Shown: piece after piece, positions 1 to 10,660 of the stretch
Layout: every line of letters begins with the position of its first letter
Numbering within the stretch: the first letter of the stretch is position 1
Assembly (NCBI GenBank): GCA_963556695.1
Contig: CAUWAG010000004.1
Coordinates: 1,302,001-1,366,000, forward strand
Length of the DNA stretch: 64,000 nt
Origin: Anthostomella pinea
Taxonomy: Eukaryota; Ascomycota; Sordariomycetes; Xylariales; Xylariaceae
Reading direction: 5' to 3'
Made by a program: the position numbers and the translations under genes
The notes under the pieces: generated by a model
Seen by the model: only the letters and a program-made list of their open reading frames with translations
What the model was told of the DNA's origin: nothing
The model's database searches: none

Positions 1-2241
1 TTCCTAATCGGCATACCAGAGGACAAGCGGTCAACGACAAACGACACACCACACTGAAGACAGAAGACAATCTACCTTACGACGGGCTGGAATTATTCGC
101 GGCGAGATGACAATGCAGCCACTGTGATTGGCAGCTCAAAAAACTTCGTTGCGATGCCGGAGGCCCGAGGGCCTGGAGATATGGGGCGAAGCTGATCCGG
201 TCTGGTCCCTGGCCCTTGGGGTAAAACCAGCTGGAGTCTTCGAATGCACAGTAAATAAACTGAGCTTTTTGCCAGGTGCTCACTGTGCTCACGGTGCTTA
301 CGTCATCTATCGATATCGATATCCCTCATCTTTCTACTTCACCACCTCACCATCCTCGTCTGCCTCCCTGACTCCATGAGTTCGTAAACTCGCGACATCA
401 GCCCATTTACTCGCAACTCTCTGGATAGTAAGCGTAAGCTGAATCTCATACGACACCTACTCATATCATCTGCGGTTTGTATTCAGTCAATCGTACAGCT
501 GGCACACTGGTGGTCTCTCCCTGGGCCAGAACGGGTAGATGCTCCTTGAGGTATATTCCGTGGAACCCTTTGACGTGAATACCACAACCCGAAAAAGCAC
601 ACGGGGCTGGAAACCCATGCTGTCTTATAAGGTCAAGGAGACTCTTCAGCCCTCGGACATCGTGGCCATCATCTAGACGAGCGGCATATCCCGTCGGCAT
701 TTTCAGCTTGCCGGGAAATTTGTCATCGATACGCCATGTACAACGCCTCTCTACGCCCGCTCTATACTATTTTCTGCCCCACGAAGCCATCTCAACAAAA
801 TGGCCGATGGTACCTAGCTGAAAGCCCAGCCACCACATGTTCGGTCCGGTTTCACCGAGGTGTTGTCAGGACCGCCCTCGACGGCCCGAGCTTATTTCGA
901 GAATGGAACATCAGCCTTCCTGCAGGGTCTCACTATCACCAATTACTGTAAAACGCGGCGTAAGCCGTTGAATACTCAGCTGGACCGTTGCAGAAGGAGC
1001 CGAGTCAGCTTCTGTAGGGCTGAGACTCCAGAACGTCGCTGATGGTATTGGGAGCTGACTGGACCTCTCGAACCCACTGGACGTCAGACAATTCATTTGA
1101 AATTTCAGTTGCTCAAAGTCATTCATCCGGGAACCGACCACGATATCTGTTGACAGTGTTGACAGTCTGCTAAAAATCGACGCCCAGACGCCGGGCAGAG
1201 CTCTAGATCTTCTATCCAAAACACTCCGGGAGACTCGCAACTCTCCCACCTATCGCATTACTAAGCAAAAGTATCATCCTGACAGCATCAGTGATAGGCA
1301 ACTCGCAACGCCACTTTGAGCTTAGAAAAAGCAATGCTACCCTTAACAGAAAAGGATGAACTCCACGGTCGGCTTCATATGCAGGCTACGCTCAACGTCG
1401 CATCGCCGATAGGCACAGCCATGCTGGATTCGTATCTCTCTTGTGTGGGATGGCTTTAGGTAAACCACCATCATCTACAATGAATACAACGGACGTACCG
1501 ACGCATCATCCCTCAGCCGCAATGTGACAGCAGAGCTCTCCTACTATCCAGGTCGCATATCCAAAGACTCGACTGTCATTGGGTGCGAGACAACCCTGCA
1601 TAGCTGACCTCTATCTATGGGTCGTCTATCTCAATCCTTATACTCGTCTGTGTCTACTGTCGACTTCAGACTAAGCAACCAAGGTTACTCCCGTTAGTCT
1701 GATGGTGGCCATCACACCCAGGCGAGTAGTACATGGGGGTTTTCCAAATACCGCTAGTCTTGCGAGGGCCGCTCCGATCGATTCACGAGGGTCGCCGTTG
1801 CATCGACGACCATCCCCCACCCCCACCAATCAGCTTCTCGGCTCTTGATTGTAAGATTGATAGAGGGCGTCTCCTCGCTCTCGCTAATGCTGTGTATTAT
1901 GAGGGCGCTCTTCACGGACTCTAATAAGAAACCATTAGCGTCGGTCACGCGCGGCCGTCGCTAGCTGTATGGTTGCTGTGCCGTGTCAGACTTGAACTTC
2001 ATCGATTTGGTTGGTGAACTGGTCCCTTACATGGTAATCAACCAACCAACCAACTAACGCGATCGAGGAGCCTGCGATGAAGGTGAGACGTTACTGCAAG
2101 ACCCCGTGGCGGGTCACCCACTGACCATGGGAGGGGCATGGTTGGTACATATATCATAACTTGGCCCGTCTCGTCACTATAAGCATGGTCGAGTGATCTT
2201 GCGGCCATTTTGTCAACCTCAAGTACGGATCTGTCACTGGC
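1..2241. other. intergenic, P450 upstream region
   Basis: I find no supportable gene here; open stretches on both strands are short and not protein-like. A CCAA-type microrepeat lies near 2040-2056, and a TATA-like stretch at about 2146-2156 sits roughly 90 bases before the P450 start codon, so the last 200 bases are probably its promoter. Confidence 0.5.
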
Positions 2242-4125
2242 ATGGCTGCTCTGTGGTTTCTACCCCTCGTGGCCCTCTTCGGCCTGGCGATATGGCGTCT
2301 TCTGAAAGTTGGCAGTAGGCCAGCTGGCTATCCTCCAGGACCACCGACTGTCCCAATCCTCGGCAACTTGCACTTGATGCCCAAAGAAAACGGGCACATA
2401 CAATTCCAAAAATGGGCTCAAGAATATGGGTACATCCCCCCCGTCAGTATCACTCGGATGCAGCTGATGTGTCCAGGCCTATATACTCCCTTATTCTCGG
2501 GACGAAGGTGATGATCGTAGTGTCATCAGACCAAGCGGTCAAGGATCTCTTCGACAAGAGGAGTGCTATATACTCTTCACGCCCAGAGACATACATCGCG
2601 CAGATCGTTAGCGGTAGACATAAAGTTCCACCCGCAGGTCTTCGTGTTCTTCTCATGGTCAGTCGAGGCATGGCCGGCCACTCATGAAAGGATACGGAAC
2701 TGACACCCTTCGTAGCCATATGGCGAGCGGTGGCGGATGGCGCACCGAATTTACCACAACATTCTCAACATCCGCTCGGCTAAAAGCTTCGTGCCGTACC
2801 AGGACCTGGAAAACAAGCAAATGCTCGATGGACTCCTGAACCAGCCCGAGTTCTTCGTCGACCACATCCGCCGCTACTCCCACTCGTTGACCACACAGAT
2901 GACGTACGGCTTCCGGTCCAACAGCATGGACAACCCGAAGCTAAAGGCACTGTTCACCAACCTTCACGAATTCTCCAAGACCATGGGAACGACCGCTGCG
3001 GCCTTGCTGGACTTATACCCGCCCCTGAGACACTTGCCTGACGTGATGCTGCCAACGAGGCGCTACGCGAAGAAGCTGCATACCATCGAGTGTGATCTTC
3101 ACAAGAGCAACTGGATGGAGGTTAAGGCTAAGTTGAGGAATGGAACTGCCAAGGTAGGCTGTCATGACCAGCCACATTCGGTGTCACCATGGGCATGTAT
3201 TGATTGTCGTTCTAGCCATCCCTCTGCGTCAGCCTTGCAAAGGCGCAGGACATCGAAGGGTTCTCCGACGAGCAAGCTGGTTACATCGCCGGTAATCTCC
3301 TAGAAGCGGGCGCAGACACCACGTCGGCGCAGCTCGTGGGATTCGTGCAAGCCATGCTCCTGTTTCCTGAGGTACAAAAGAAGGCTCAAGCGGAAATCGT
3401 CCGCGTCTGTGGTGACAGGATGCCTACCATGGACGACGAGATGGACCTACAGTATATCCGGGCGTGCATGAAGGAGACGCACCGCTGGATGCCGACGGCG
3501 ATCCTGGGCATCGCGCACTCGGTCATCAAGGACGACGAGTATATGGGCTACAAGATCCCAAAGGACTCGACCGTCGTGCTGAACGTCTGGTAAGCAACCT
3601 CCCGTCGCCGTCCAGCCCGACACAAACACAGACGCTAATCCCATATCCTACAGGGCCATCCACATGGATCCCAAGCGCCACAGTAACCCCTCCGTCTTCG
3701 ACCCGTCCCGGTACGCCGACGACTACACGTCGTCGATGGAGTCGGCGCAGTCCAAGGACCCGTCCAAGCGCGACCAGTTCCTCTTCGGGGCCGGGCGGCG
3801 CATCTGCCAGGGCATGCACATCGCGGACCGGTCCATGTTCCTGGCCATGTCGCGCATGCTGTGGGCGTTCGACCTGCGCAAGGCGCGCGACTGCGCCGGC
3901 AACGAGATCACGCCCGACCCGACAGCGCTGATCCCGGGCATGCTGGTGCAGCCCGTGCCGTTCCGCGCGAGCATCACGCCGCGCACGCCGCACCACGCGC
4001 GCGTCGTGCGCGAGCAGTGGGCGGGGTGCCGCGAGCTGCTCGATGAGGAACACCAGTGGCGCGAGGTGCCCCGGGGCATGGCGCTGGATACTTATGAGCC
4101 GGTGGGGGACCCGGAGAAGGTCTGA
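2242..4125 (+). CDS. cytochrome P450 monooxygenase (five exons, intact)
   Basis: Heme-thiolate monooxygenase, probably ER-anchored and fed by NADPH-P450 reductase; substrate unknown. Exons 2242-2429, 2477-2657, 2716-3153, 3216-3589 and 3654-4125 join in frame to 550 residues. Introns are 47, 58, 62 and 64 bases, all GT-AG. Visible: an N-terminal membrane helix (residues 3-21), the PPGPP hinge, I-helix AGADTT (about 300-305), ExxR as ETHR (356-359), and the heme loop FGAGRRICQG (438-447) with Cys445 as iron ligand. The tail after the heme loop is about 100 residues, rather long. The overall pattern resembles fungal CYP2-like enzymes of the O-methylsterigmatocystin oxidoreductase type. No tailoring enzymes adjoin it, so a cluster role is not indicated. 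Odd: exon 2 holds a 24-base in-frame GT...AG stretch at about 2611-2634. Confidence 0.93.
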
Positions 4126-5591
4126 TTGGTTTGGGGCGGTTATGGATGGTTGTAGTTTGGTACTAAATAGAGGGGGTGATTACTTCGCAGTCTGTTTGGG
4201 GTTTGTGGTGTACGCGGCGTTTGATATTTGACATTGGCATCTCCTTGTGGTTCCTCGACTAGGCCGTGTTACATCTGGTTCTCTTGCCACGGGCTGGTCA
4301 GAGTGGGGTGATTATGTCTTCAGTGCGATTTAGATTGGACCGTGTGTCTTGTTTCTTTTGACTCTTTGTAGAATATAAAAATGTCAATGGCGACGTTGTC
4401 ATAAGAATCCTCTTACGAATGTCGAAGACATAGCTTACATAGGAGGTCATGACCTAAGTCCGCAACATTATGACTGCATGTCCCCAGTCTAGATATTGGC
4501 ATTGCGCAATAAGGTAAGAACCGAGCCATCGATGTATGCGCTTTCATTCAGGGATACTTGTAAAGCTTAAGGCGATCTCTTCGAACGGCTAAAGCCTCTA
4601 TGTGGGTGTGCTTGTGGCTGCGAAGACCCCTTCGTACGCGGAATTCCCCCGAGGACGCGGAAATTGGGCAACGCGGAACAACTCAAGCAACGCGGAACTT
4701 GGGAGGCGTCCTGGCGGGTTCGAGGCCTCGTTCCATGCCAGACCCCTCGGGTTCTCGTCGGAGGAGGGCGAGCATTAGGCTGCGATTTACACGGTTGTGC
4801 ACACTGTTTATGATGTGATGCTCGATCCCCCGGCGGCGGTGTCTGAGGTCGCGGGGCAGGCAGCAGCGATGTTGGCCAGCTTTGGCAGTAGTACTGAGGC
4901 GTTCCTGGACGAGGTGCCTACTACTTATTACTGCGCCTTGCCGAGCCTGAGGGAAGCTGCCTTATGACTTGCGGCGATTAATGGGGCGGCAGAGGCAGCT
5001 ATGGACCATGTGCCGTTCGATACGGGAGAGCCGGTGTTTAGAGTTGGCCATGGGATGTGGGAGCAAGTCCTAGTGGACAATTCAATGCAAGGATAACAAC
5101 GCATTCATCACCTCCGGTATATGACATGAAGTTTCGTAATAAATGAAATATACAAAGATTTTGTCTAGGCAGTGTAAGGCAATGAAGGTAAGTAATTGAG
5201 AGAAGCCTCGCGAAGCAGGGTTGACAATTTGGAGGTTGGTGAGGTGGTGCCTCAGGTGTCATCGGAGTTTTTCTTCTAGAACTGGCCGACAGTCTCCATA
5301 TAAATTTTCCTCGCCCAACGTCTTACCATTTTCTCGACGCGCTCCAAGTCGCGCATACAAAAGAACAACAACGAATCGATCGAGCTCGCACACAAAAAAG
5401 CATTGTGCGAACACCAAGGCATTGACAACTTCTTCAATACTTTAGTTGACAATCTCTGCATCTTCGCGCATTTCTGCATCTTTGCAACCTGGCACAGCTC
5501 GGCGCAACGTCACAACACAACCACCCAAACTCGCATCTCCCACTCTCCCCGACCTACCCACCTCCTTCGTTCACCCATCCATTCATTGACC
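4126..5591. other. intergenic between P450 and RCC1
   Basis: No convincing gene. The GC-rich stretch 4600-5080 has a weak open frame from 4818 to about 4967 that I cannot assign and that may be a relic. The last 150 bases are pyrimidine-rich, typical of a fungal housekeeping 5' leader. Confidence 0.45.
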
Positions 5592-7294
5592 ATGGCAAGA
5601 CCAGCTGCTGCCGCCGGTGTGAAGAAGAGCGCTGCCACTGCCCCAGCCAAGCGAGCGGTTGCGAAGCCAAATGGCACCAAGAAGGCCGCGGCCACTACCA
5701 AGCGCACTGAAAGTGCTGCCTCCGAGAAGCCCGTCAAGTCGAAGGCGAAGCGACAACTCGAAGAAGACGACGATAATGACGAAGACGAAGAAGAAAAGGT
5801 CGCGCCTCCTCGTGCTAAGAAGCAGAAGCAGACACACAAGCGCGCCGCCCCGGCCCCTACCACCGCTTCGAAATCCGCAGCACCTCCCACCATCAACAAG
5901 CGACCCACGCAGACACTCGACATCTTCGTATTCGGTGACGGCAGCTTCGGAGAGCTGGGCCTGGGCAACAAGAAGATCGGGAAAGACAGCCCTTCCAACG
6001 TCAAGCTCCCGCGCTTGAACCACAAGCTTCCCGCCAAGGAAGTCGGCGTCGTGCAGGTCGCGTGTGGTGGCATGCACGCCATCGCGCTGACCAAGGATAA
6101 CAAGGTCCTGACTTGGGGCGTGAACGATGAGAAGGCTCTGGGTCGCGAGACGAACTGGGACGGCGAGGAAGAAGATGATGACGACGACGCGGGCTTAGAT
6201 CCGACCGAGTCAAATCCTGGCGAGGTGGATCTGAGTGCGTGGAGCAAGACACATCAATTTGTTCAGGTCGCTGCTACCAACTCGGCGTCGTTTGTCTTGA
6301 CTGACGTCGGAACGGTCCTTGGCTGGGGCACGTTTAGAGTAAGTTCCCAGAATGGTGATGCCATTTGATGTTACAAGTGCTAACCGCCGCAAAGGACTCC
6401 AACGGTGTCTTCGGCTTCTCAGAGGACGTCATGCTGCAAGTGACACCTATCAAGGTATCAGGCCTCAGCAACATCACAGCTCTAGCCGCCGGCTCCAACC
6501 ACATGCTCGCCCTCGACAAGAGCGGCGCAATCTTCACCTGGGGTTCCGGCGACCAATACCAGCTCGGCCGCAAGCCCGTGAGCCGCCACAACGGCCCTCG
6601 CGCGACGCTGCTCCCCGCCGTCTGCGGCCGCTTCACCAAGGCCCACCACGCCGTCCAGATCGCAGCCGGATCCTACCACAGCTTCTACATCGACAACCAC
6701 AAGCGCGTGTGGTCGTGGGGCCTGAACAACTTCGCGCAGACCGGCCACATCGACGCCGGTGGGAAGGACAACGCCATCGTGCCAAGTCCCAAGATCGTCC
6801 AGAGCCTGAAGGATCGCGACATCGTGCACATTGACGGCGGAGAGCATCACTCTGTCGCTTGCAGTGCCAACGGTGAGGCCCTCACGTGGGGCCGTCTTGA
6901 CAGCCATCAGCTTGGCCTGGCGGTTACGTCTTTCACTGAGGATAACACCATCTTTGACGAAGGCGATCGGCCTCGTATCCTCTTTGAGCCTACCGTTATA
7001 CCCGGTAAGCTCATTTGCCCTATTCCTTTCTGATACTTCGAATGATGACTAACAACCTACACAGACCTGACCGCATCGTTCGTCGTATCTTGCTCGGACA
7101 CGAACATCGCCGTCTCGCCCAAGGGCGAGGCATACGGCTGGGGCTTCTCGTCCAACCGCCAGACCGGTCTAGGAACGCGCGAGGATGTCGAAGTCCCCAA
7201 GTTGATCCAGTCTCCCGATGTGGACGGAAAGAAGCTTGTGTGGGCCGGCCTGGGCGGGCAGTACGGCATGGTTGCTGCTGTCCATCAGTCATAG
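5592..7294 (+). CDS. RCC1-family regulator of chromosome condensation (Ran GEF)
   Basis: Nuclear guanine-nucleotide exchange factor for Ran that builds the RanGTP gradient on chromatin (known for yeast Prp20/Srm1 and fission yeast Pim1). Exons 5592-6338, 6395-7004 and 7065-7294 give 528 residues; introns are 56 and 60 bases. The first 110 residues are a basic, Ala/Lys-rich tail with an acidic run, as expected of a nuclear chromatin-binding protein. The rest is a seven-bladed propeller of RCC1 repeats, seen as recurring FGDGSFGELGLG, LTWGVNDEKALG, FTWGSGDQYQLG, WSWGLNNFAQTG and YGWGFSSNRQTG motifs. An acidic loop (EEEDDDDD) interrupts an early blade. The start was chosen at the first Met with an A-rich context directly before the basic tail; the frame is open further upstream but that part is not conserved-looking. 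Confidence 0.95.
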
Positions 7295-8309
7295 TCTGCT
7301 TTAGCAGCGTCATGTGCGGCTTTTGAGCTAGGGGCAGCGGTGAGGGAGATGGCATTTTCAGCATGCGAACAAGGAGTATACACGAAGCGCGCGGAGGCTT
7401 GATGATGCGGATATGAAGCTGGTTTAGCGATCTTGATTTGATGCATGACCTGGCTAGGTTTATCGTTTATTGTATAAATATTCTTTTAGGTCGTTTGGTC
7501 GTGTAACGACGCACAGCATGGCACGGTAGCAGATTATGGGAATATAGCATTACCCTTGACTGGACGTGACCTTCTAGATTATGGTTGTATTGCTTGCCTT
7601 CTCGACCGTGTCAGAGTCCATAAGTTGCGTGTATCTTTCCAGCGCAGTTCTTCCTAGAGCGAGGGGCAAGACAGCATCACTGAGTTAGTGTGAGATTTAG
7701 GAATGGTCTGTATTGGAAGAGAAATAAGGGATAGCTGATAGGGGTACCATCCCACTTAAATAGATAGGAAAGGGACCTCGGACAGCTAATATGTGATCCC
7801 ACAGGACGACATCATAACAAGGCAGGTGACGCAATGGCGCTTGTCATCAACGCATCCGCCCCGTCAAGCAGGGTTGCTGGACTGTATCTCGTTGGCCAAG
7901 CAGTCGATCATCCCATTCAGGGAGCAGGCTGGCTAGAATCCGTCTCGTTCGCGTAGGGTTCTCGCATCCGATTTGGTAGACGGTGGCATTTGTGTGCCGC
8001 CAGATTCCAGTCAGGTCGCACGGCATGCTGACAACTACCACCATGACCCCTCTTGCCCAGATCAACGGTGATCGCAGGAGTCGGCAAGCACATCAAGATG
8101 CAATTTGCCTTACGCCGCCTTGTTTTGTCTGGTGTGTGTGCTGACGGGCGGACCGCGGACTACGAGACGCCTGGCCTAGCTAGGTATTTGAATCGCCCAT
8201 CGAGGCTCGCAATTGCTGTTCGCAGTAGTTAAGTTTTTCGTACACAGTCGCGCGTCGACGACGTAATCCGAGGTTTCCCCACGATCGCAGCCGTCCATAA
8301 TCCCACGCC
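7295..8309. other. intergenic downstream of RCC1
   Basis: No gene recognised. Its notable content is the promoter-like relic at 7689-7790, described separately. Confidence 0.45.
7689..7790 (-). repeat. paralogous copy of the 30-kb small-gene promoter
   Basis: About 100 bases align, with scattered substitutions and small gaps, to 29968-30085. Shared blocks include TGAGATTT, GGAATG, TTGGAAGA, GATAGC and ACTTAAATA. Read on the minus strand, the last is a TATTTAAG TATA-like box. At 30 kb this segment lies upstream of a small coding frame; here I see no matching coding sequence, so it looks like a promoter relic. Confidence 0.5.
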
Positions 8310-8620
8310 ATGTCCGTTGTACAGACGCTCGACGCTCGCTACATTGACGGAGAGAAGCTGCTCAGGCTCTTGCTTAGCCTCTTCGGCAGCAGGAACTTTA
8401 CCGTGGAGGTAAGTCAAAAAACAGGCAATGATGCTCTTGAGATATGATGGGCTGATTTGTTTCCTAGCACGCGAATGACAACTATACGTTGACAACTCCA
8501 AGATCGTTGACTACAGTAAGAATACTACACATCCCCCCTATTGCTTCCTCTGGTGATGTGCTTGACACCTAACATGCTGTAAAGGACGAACAGACATCCG
8601 TGGAGCTTGCGAAGTCCTGA
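8310..8620 (+). CDS. small conserved-looking protein, 60 residues, three exons
   Basis: Unrecognised small gene. Exons 8310-8408, 8468-8515 and 8585-8620 join in frame to 60 residues. The introns are 59 and 69 bases with textbook GTAAG donors, TAG/AAG acceptors and CTAAC/CTGAT-like branch points, which is hard to get by chance. The protein begins MSVVQTLDARYIDGEKLLRL and is a leucine-rich helix followed by a short polar stretch with a VEHANDNYTLTTPRSL segment. There is no signal peptide or membrane helix. It ends 80 bases before the CorA-like start, on the same strand. It could instead be a non-functional upstream exon set of that gene, but the stop codon and intergenic gap argue for a separate gene. 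No function is proposed. Confidence 0.6.
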
Positions 8621-8700
8621 CGGGTTATTCCAAAATTAGCCACGAGTGGACCCGTAAGCGCTGAGCTCGGCCAGCCCAGGCGCATTCGAACGGCATTCTC

Positions 8701-10575
8701 ATGGATGATGGAGGTCCGCTGCCTTATAGCTCCAGCTCAAGTACAATATCAAAACACGGCCCAGCATCCGTTGGGAATGCAGAGCCTCTTCTGAATCTTG
8801 ATGAGTGCTATTTTCCAGGTCCGTTTCAAGACATGAATGGTGATAATTTTCCAGCGGACTGGAGGCCCTACATAGATTCTGTGTCATCCAAGTCCTACGA
8901 TCATGTCGATCTGCTCGACAAGTGTCTGCAGCTCGACTCGGAAGCCCCCCGCATCTTCTCCGGCAATGACGAAATGAAGGTGTGGACGAGGGATGCAGAA
9001 GGCAAAAGTGAAACTTATCCTGCCTTAACTGATTACAACTCAACACAAAACCACTGACATTCGAAAAGGAACCACGTCCTCCATCAACGTATGGACCGGC
9101 CCCCAAAAAGACGCTCGTGCGCCTTCGAAACTGACTGTTCCTTTAGGACACCTTGTCAAGCTCAGCGGATGTTGTGTAGTGCGTGTTCCGGGCTCCCAGA
9201 TTTCGGCGCACGTTAGAGGGTCTGACAGTCACAGTATAATCCATCAAAGGCACTCGTGGAGCCCCCTAGACACATCGCTATCTGAGTACCAGAGGCTTCT
9301 TGTGTCCCATGGGGTTTCCCCTGTCTTCATTGATGCGATCCAGGCGTTTGGCTCCAAGGTCACCGGAGAGGACGACCCGTACTTCAACCTTCATAGTCTT
9401 CGAGCCAGCGAGAAAGGGGCGGGCTACGGTATGAAGACTCCTTGGTCGTACGGGGCCTACATGTCACTGATGCTGCGATGCAGAAGTCTGTTATATCCTC
9501 CGGACATATGAGAGGCATGGAAGACAAAACCTCCAAGATCCGTGGTCGCTACGCCAGATGTCGGTGTACCACCAGTTCGACAGCACCAATAATCGTTCCG
9601 TTTGGATCTTGGTGCAACCGTTCGCCAGGAGCAAGTCTGTGTTTCTGAGTCGCTGCTTCGACGCCACCTTGCGCCAGACGCCCGAGATGCTACATTCCGT
9701 GTTCATCCACGGAGCATTGGCGAGCTGGCGTTGGTATCTGGATGACCGACGGAGGCTTATAAATGGTTACGTGAGACCTCGTCTGCTGAAGTCCAACCCC
9801 TGTGTCTCCATCTAACGGATGCACAGAGAGAGAAGGCCGAGTTCTCACACGTTGGGCCGAAACAGAAAGACTACCCTTCTGAATTCACCGACTGTAAAAA
9901 GCTGAATCAGGTGGCCTCCTCGCTCCTACTCGGGAAGGAGATCCTCACTTCATATGAGCAGGTTGTGCTCATGTTACGTTCGCAGCACTTGGTCCAAAAG
10001 GGGATCATGCTAGAACACATCCGATGCATCAGGGCGCGGGCTAGAGCTGCATCGGTGCTCCGGGAAATGGCAGAGAAGACATCAGGCTTGGTATGACGTG
10101 GATGCTACGGAGTCATGGAGTTGCTAACTTACAGCGTGTAGCTGTTGAGCTTGCTGGAATACAGGAAATCGGTTGCCTTGACCGCCCAGGCCCTGGCTTT
10201 GGCGGCTTTGACACGGGACTCCAATTCTCAGACCCAGCAAATGAAGAATATGGCCCTTCAGTCACGAACCGAGATGCGGTCAACCAAGATTATGACATAT
10301 ATTGCCACGCTGTATTTACCAGTAACTCTTATTGCTGTAAGTCGGTGGCGACTGGCTTCGTTTGGATCTCTTGGCTGAGCTAGCTGACCATGACTTTACA
10401 GTCGCTGTTCTCCTCGGACCTGGTTCAGATTCCAAGAAGAATATCTGACCTTGACGCCAGAGTATTGATCGTATCGCCGGCATTGTGGGTTTTTATTGTA
10501 GCGAGTGTTTCGTTGACTGGTATGACTGTGTGCTGCTTGGTATGGTGGAACCGACGATGGAATAATGGATTGTAG
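8701..10575 (+). CDS. CorA-like transporter-domain membrane protein (fungal family)
   Basis: Exons 8701-9007, 9069-9428, 9484-9770, 9827-10090, 10142-10336 and 10402-10575 join in frame to 528 residues; introns are 61, 55, 56, 51 and 65 bases. The middle carries the family signature: an AFGSKVTGEDDPYF segment, then GYEVCYILRTYERHG, then DPWSLRQMSVYHQFD. A long helical region and two C-terminal membrane helices follow (about residues 455-475 and 490-515), with charged residues between, as in CorA Mg2+ channels. The CorA pore motif GMN is not visible after the first helix (SLFSSDL instead), so ion transport is uncertain. Many such fungal proteins have unknown roles. The first intron and the stretch 9069-9220 are the least certain part of the model. 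It is convergent with the kinase-TPR gene, 85 bases away. Confidence 0.82.
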
Positions 10576-10660
10576 GGGGGCGATTGGATGGCAATAGAAG
10601 TTGCGTAAGCCTTAAGAGGTTGACCCTGGACGGTGACCAAGTACCACCGCTAAAAACGTG

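Noticed and set aside
4818..4967. Plus-strand frame starting MLDPPAAVSEVAG
   Set aside because: Looks slightly protein-like but is too short, with no recognisable family; at most a relic.
5510..6247. Long minus-strand frame opposite RCC1
   Set aside because: Shadow of the biased RCC1 coding sequence; the sense frame carries the propeller motifs.
2242..7294. Secondary-metabolite gene cluster around the P450
   Set aside because: The neighbours are RCC1 and empty DNA; there is no synthase, tailoring enzyme or cluster regulator in range.
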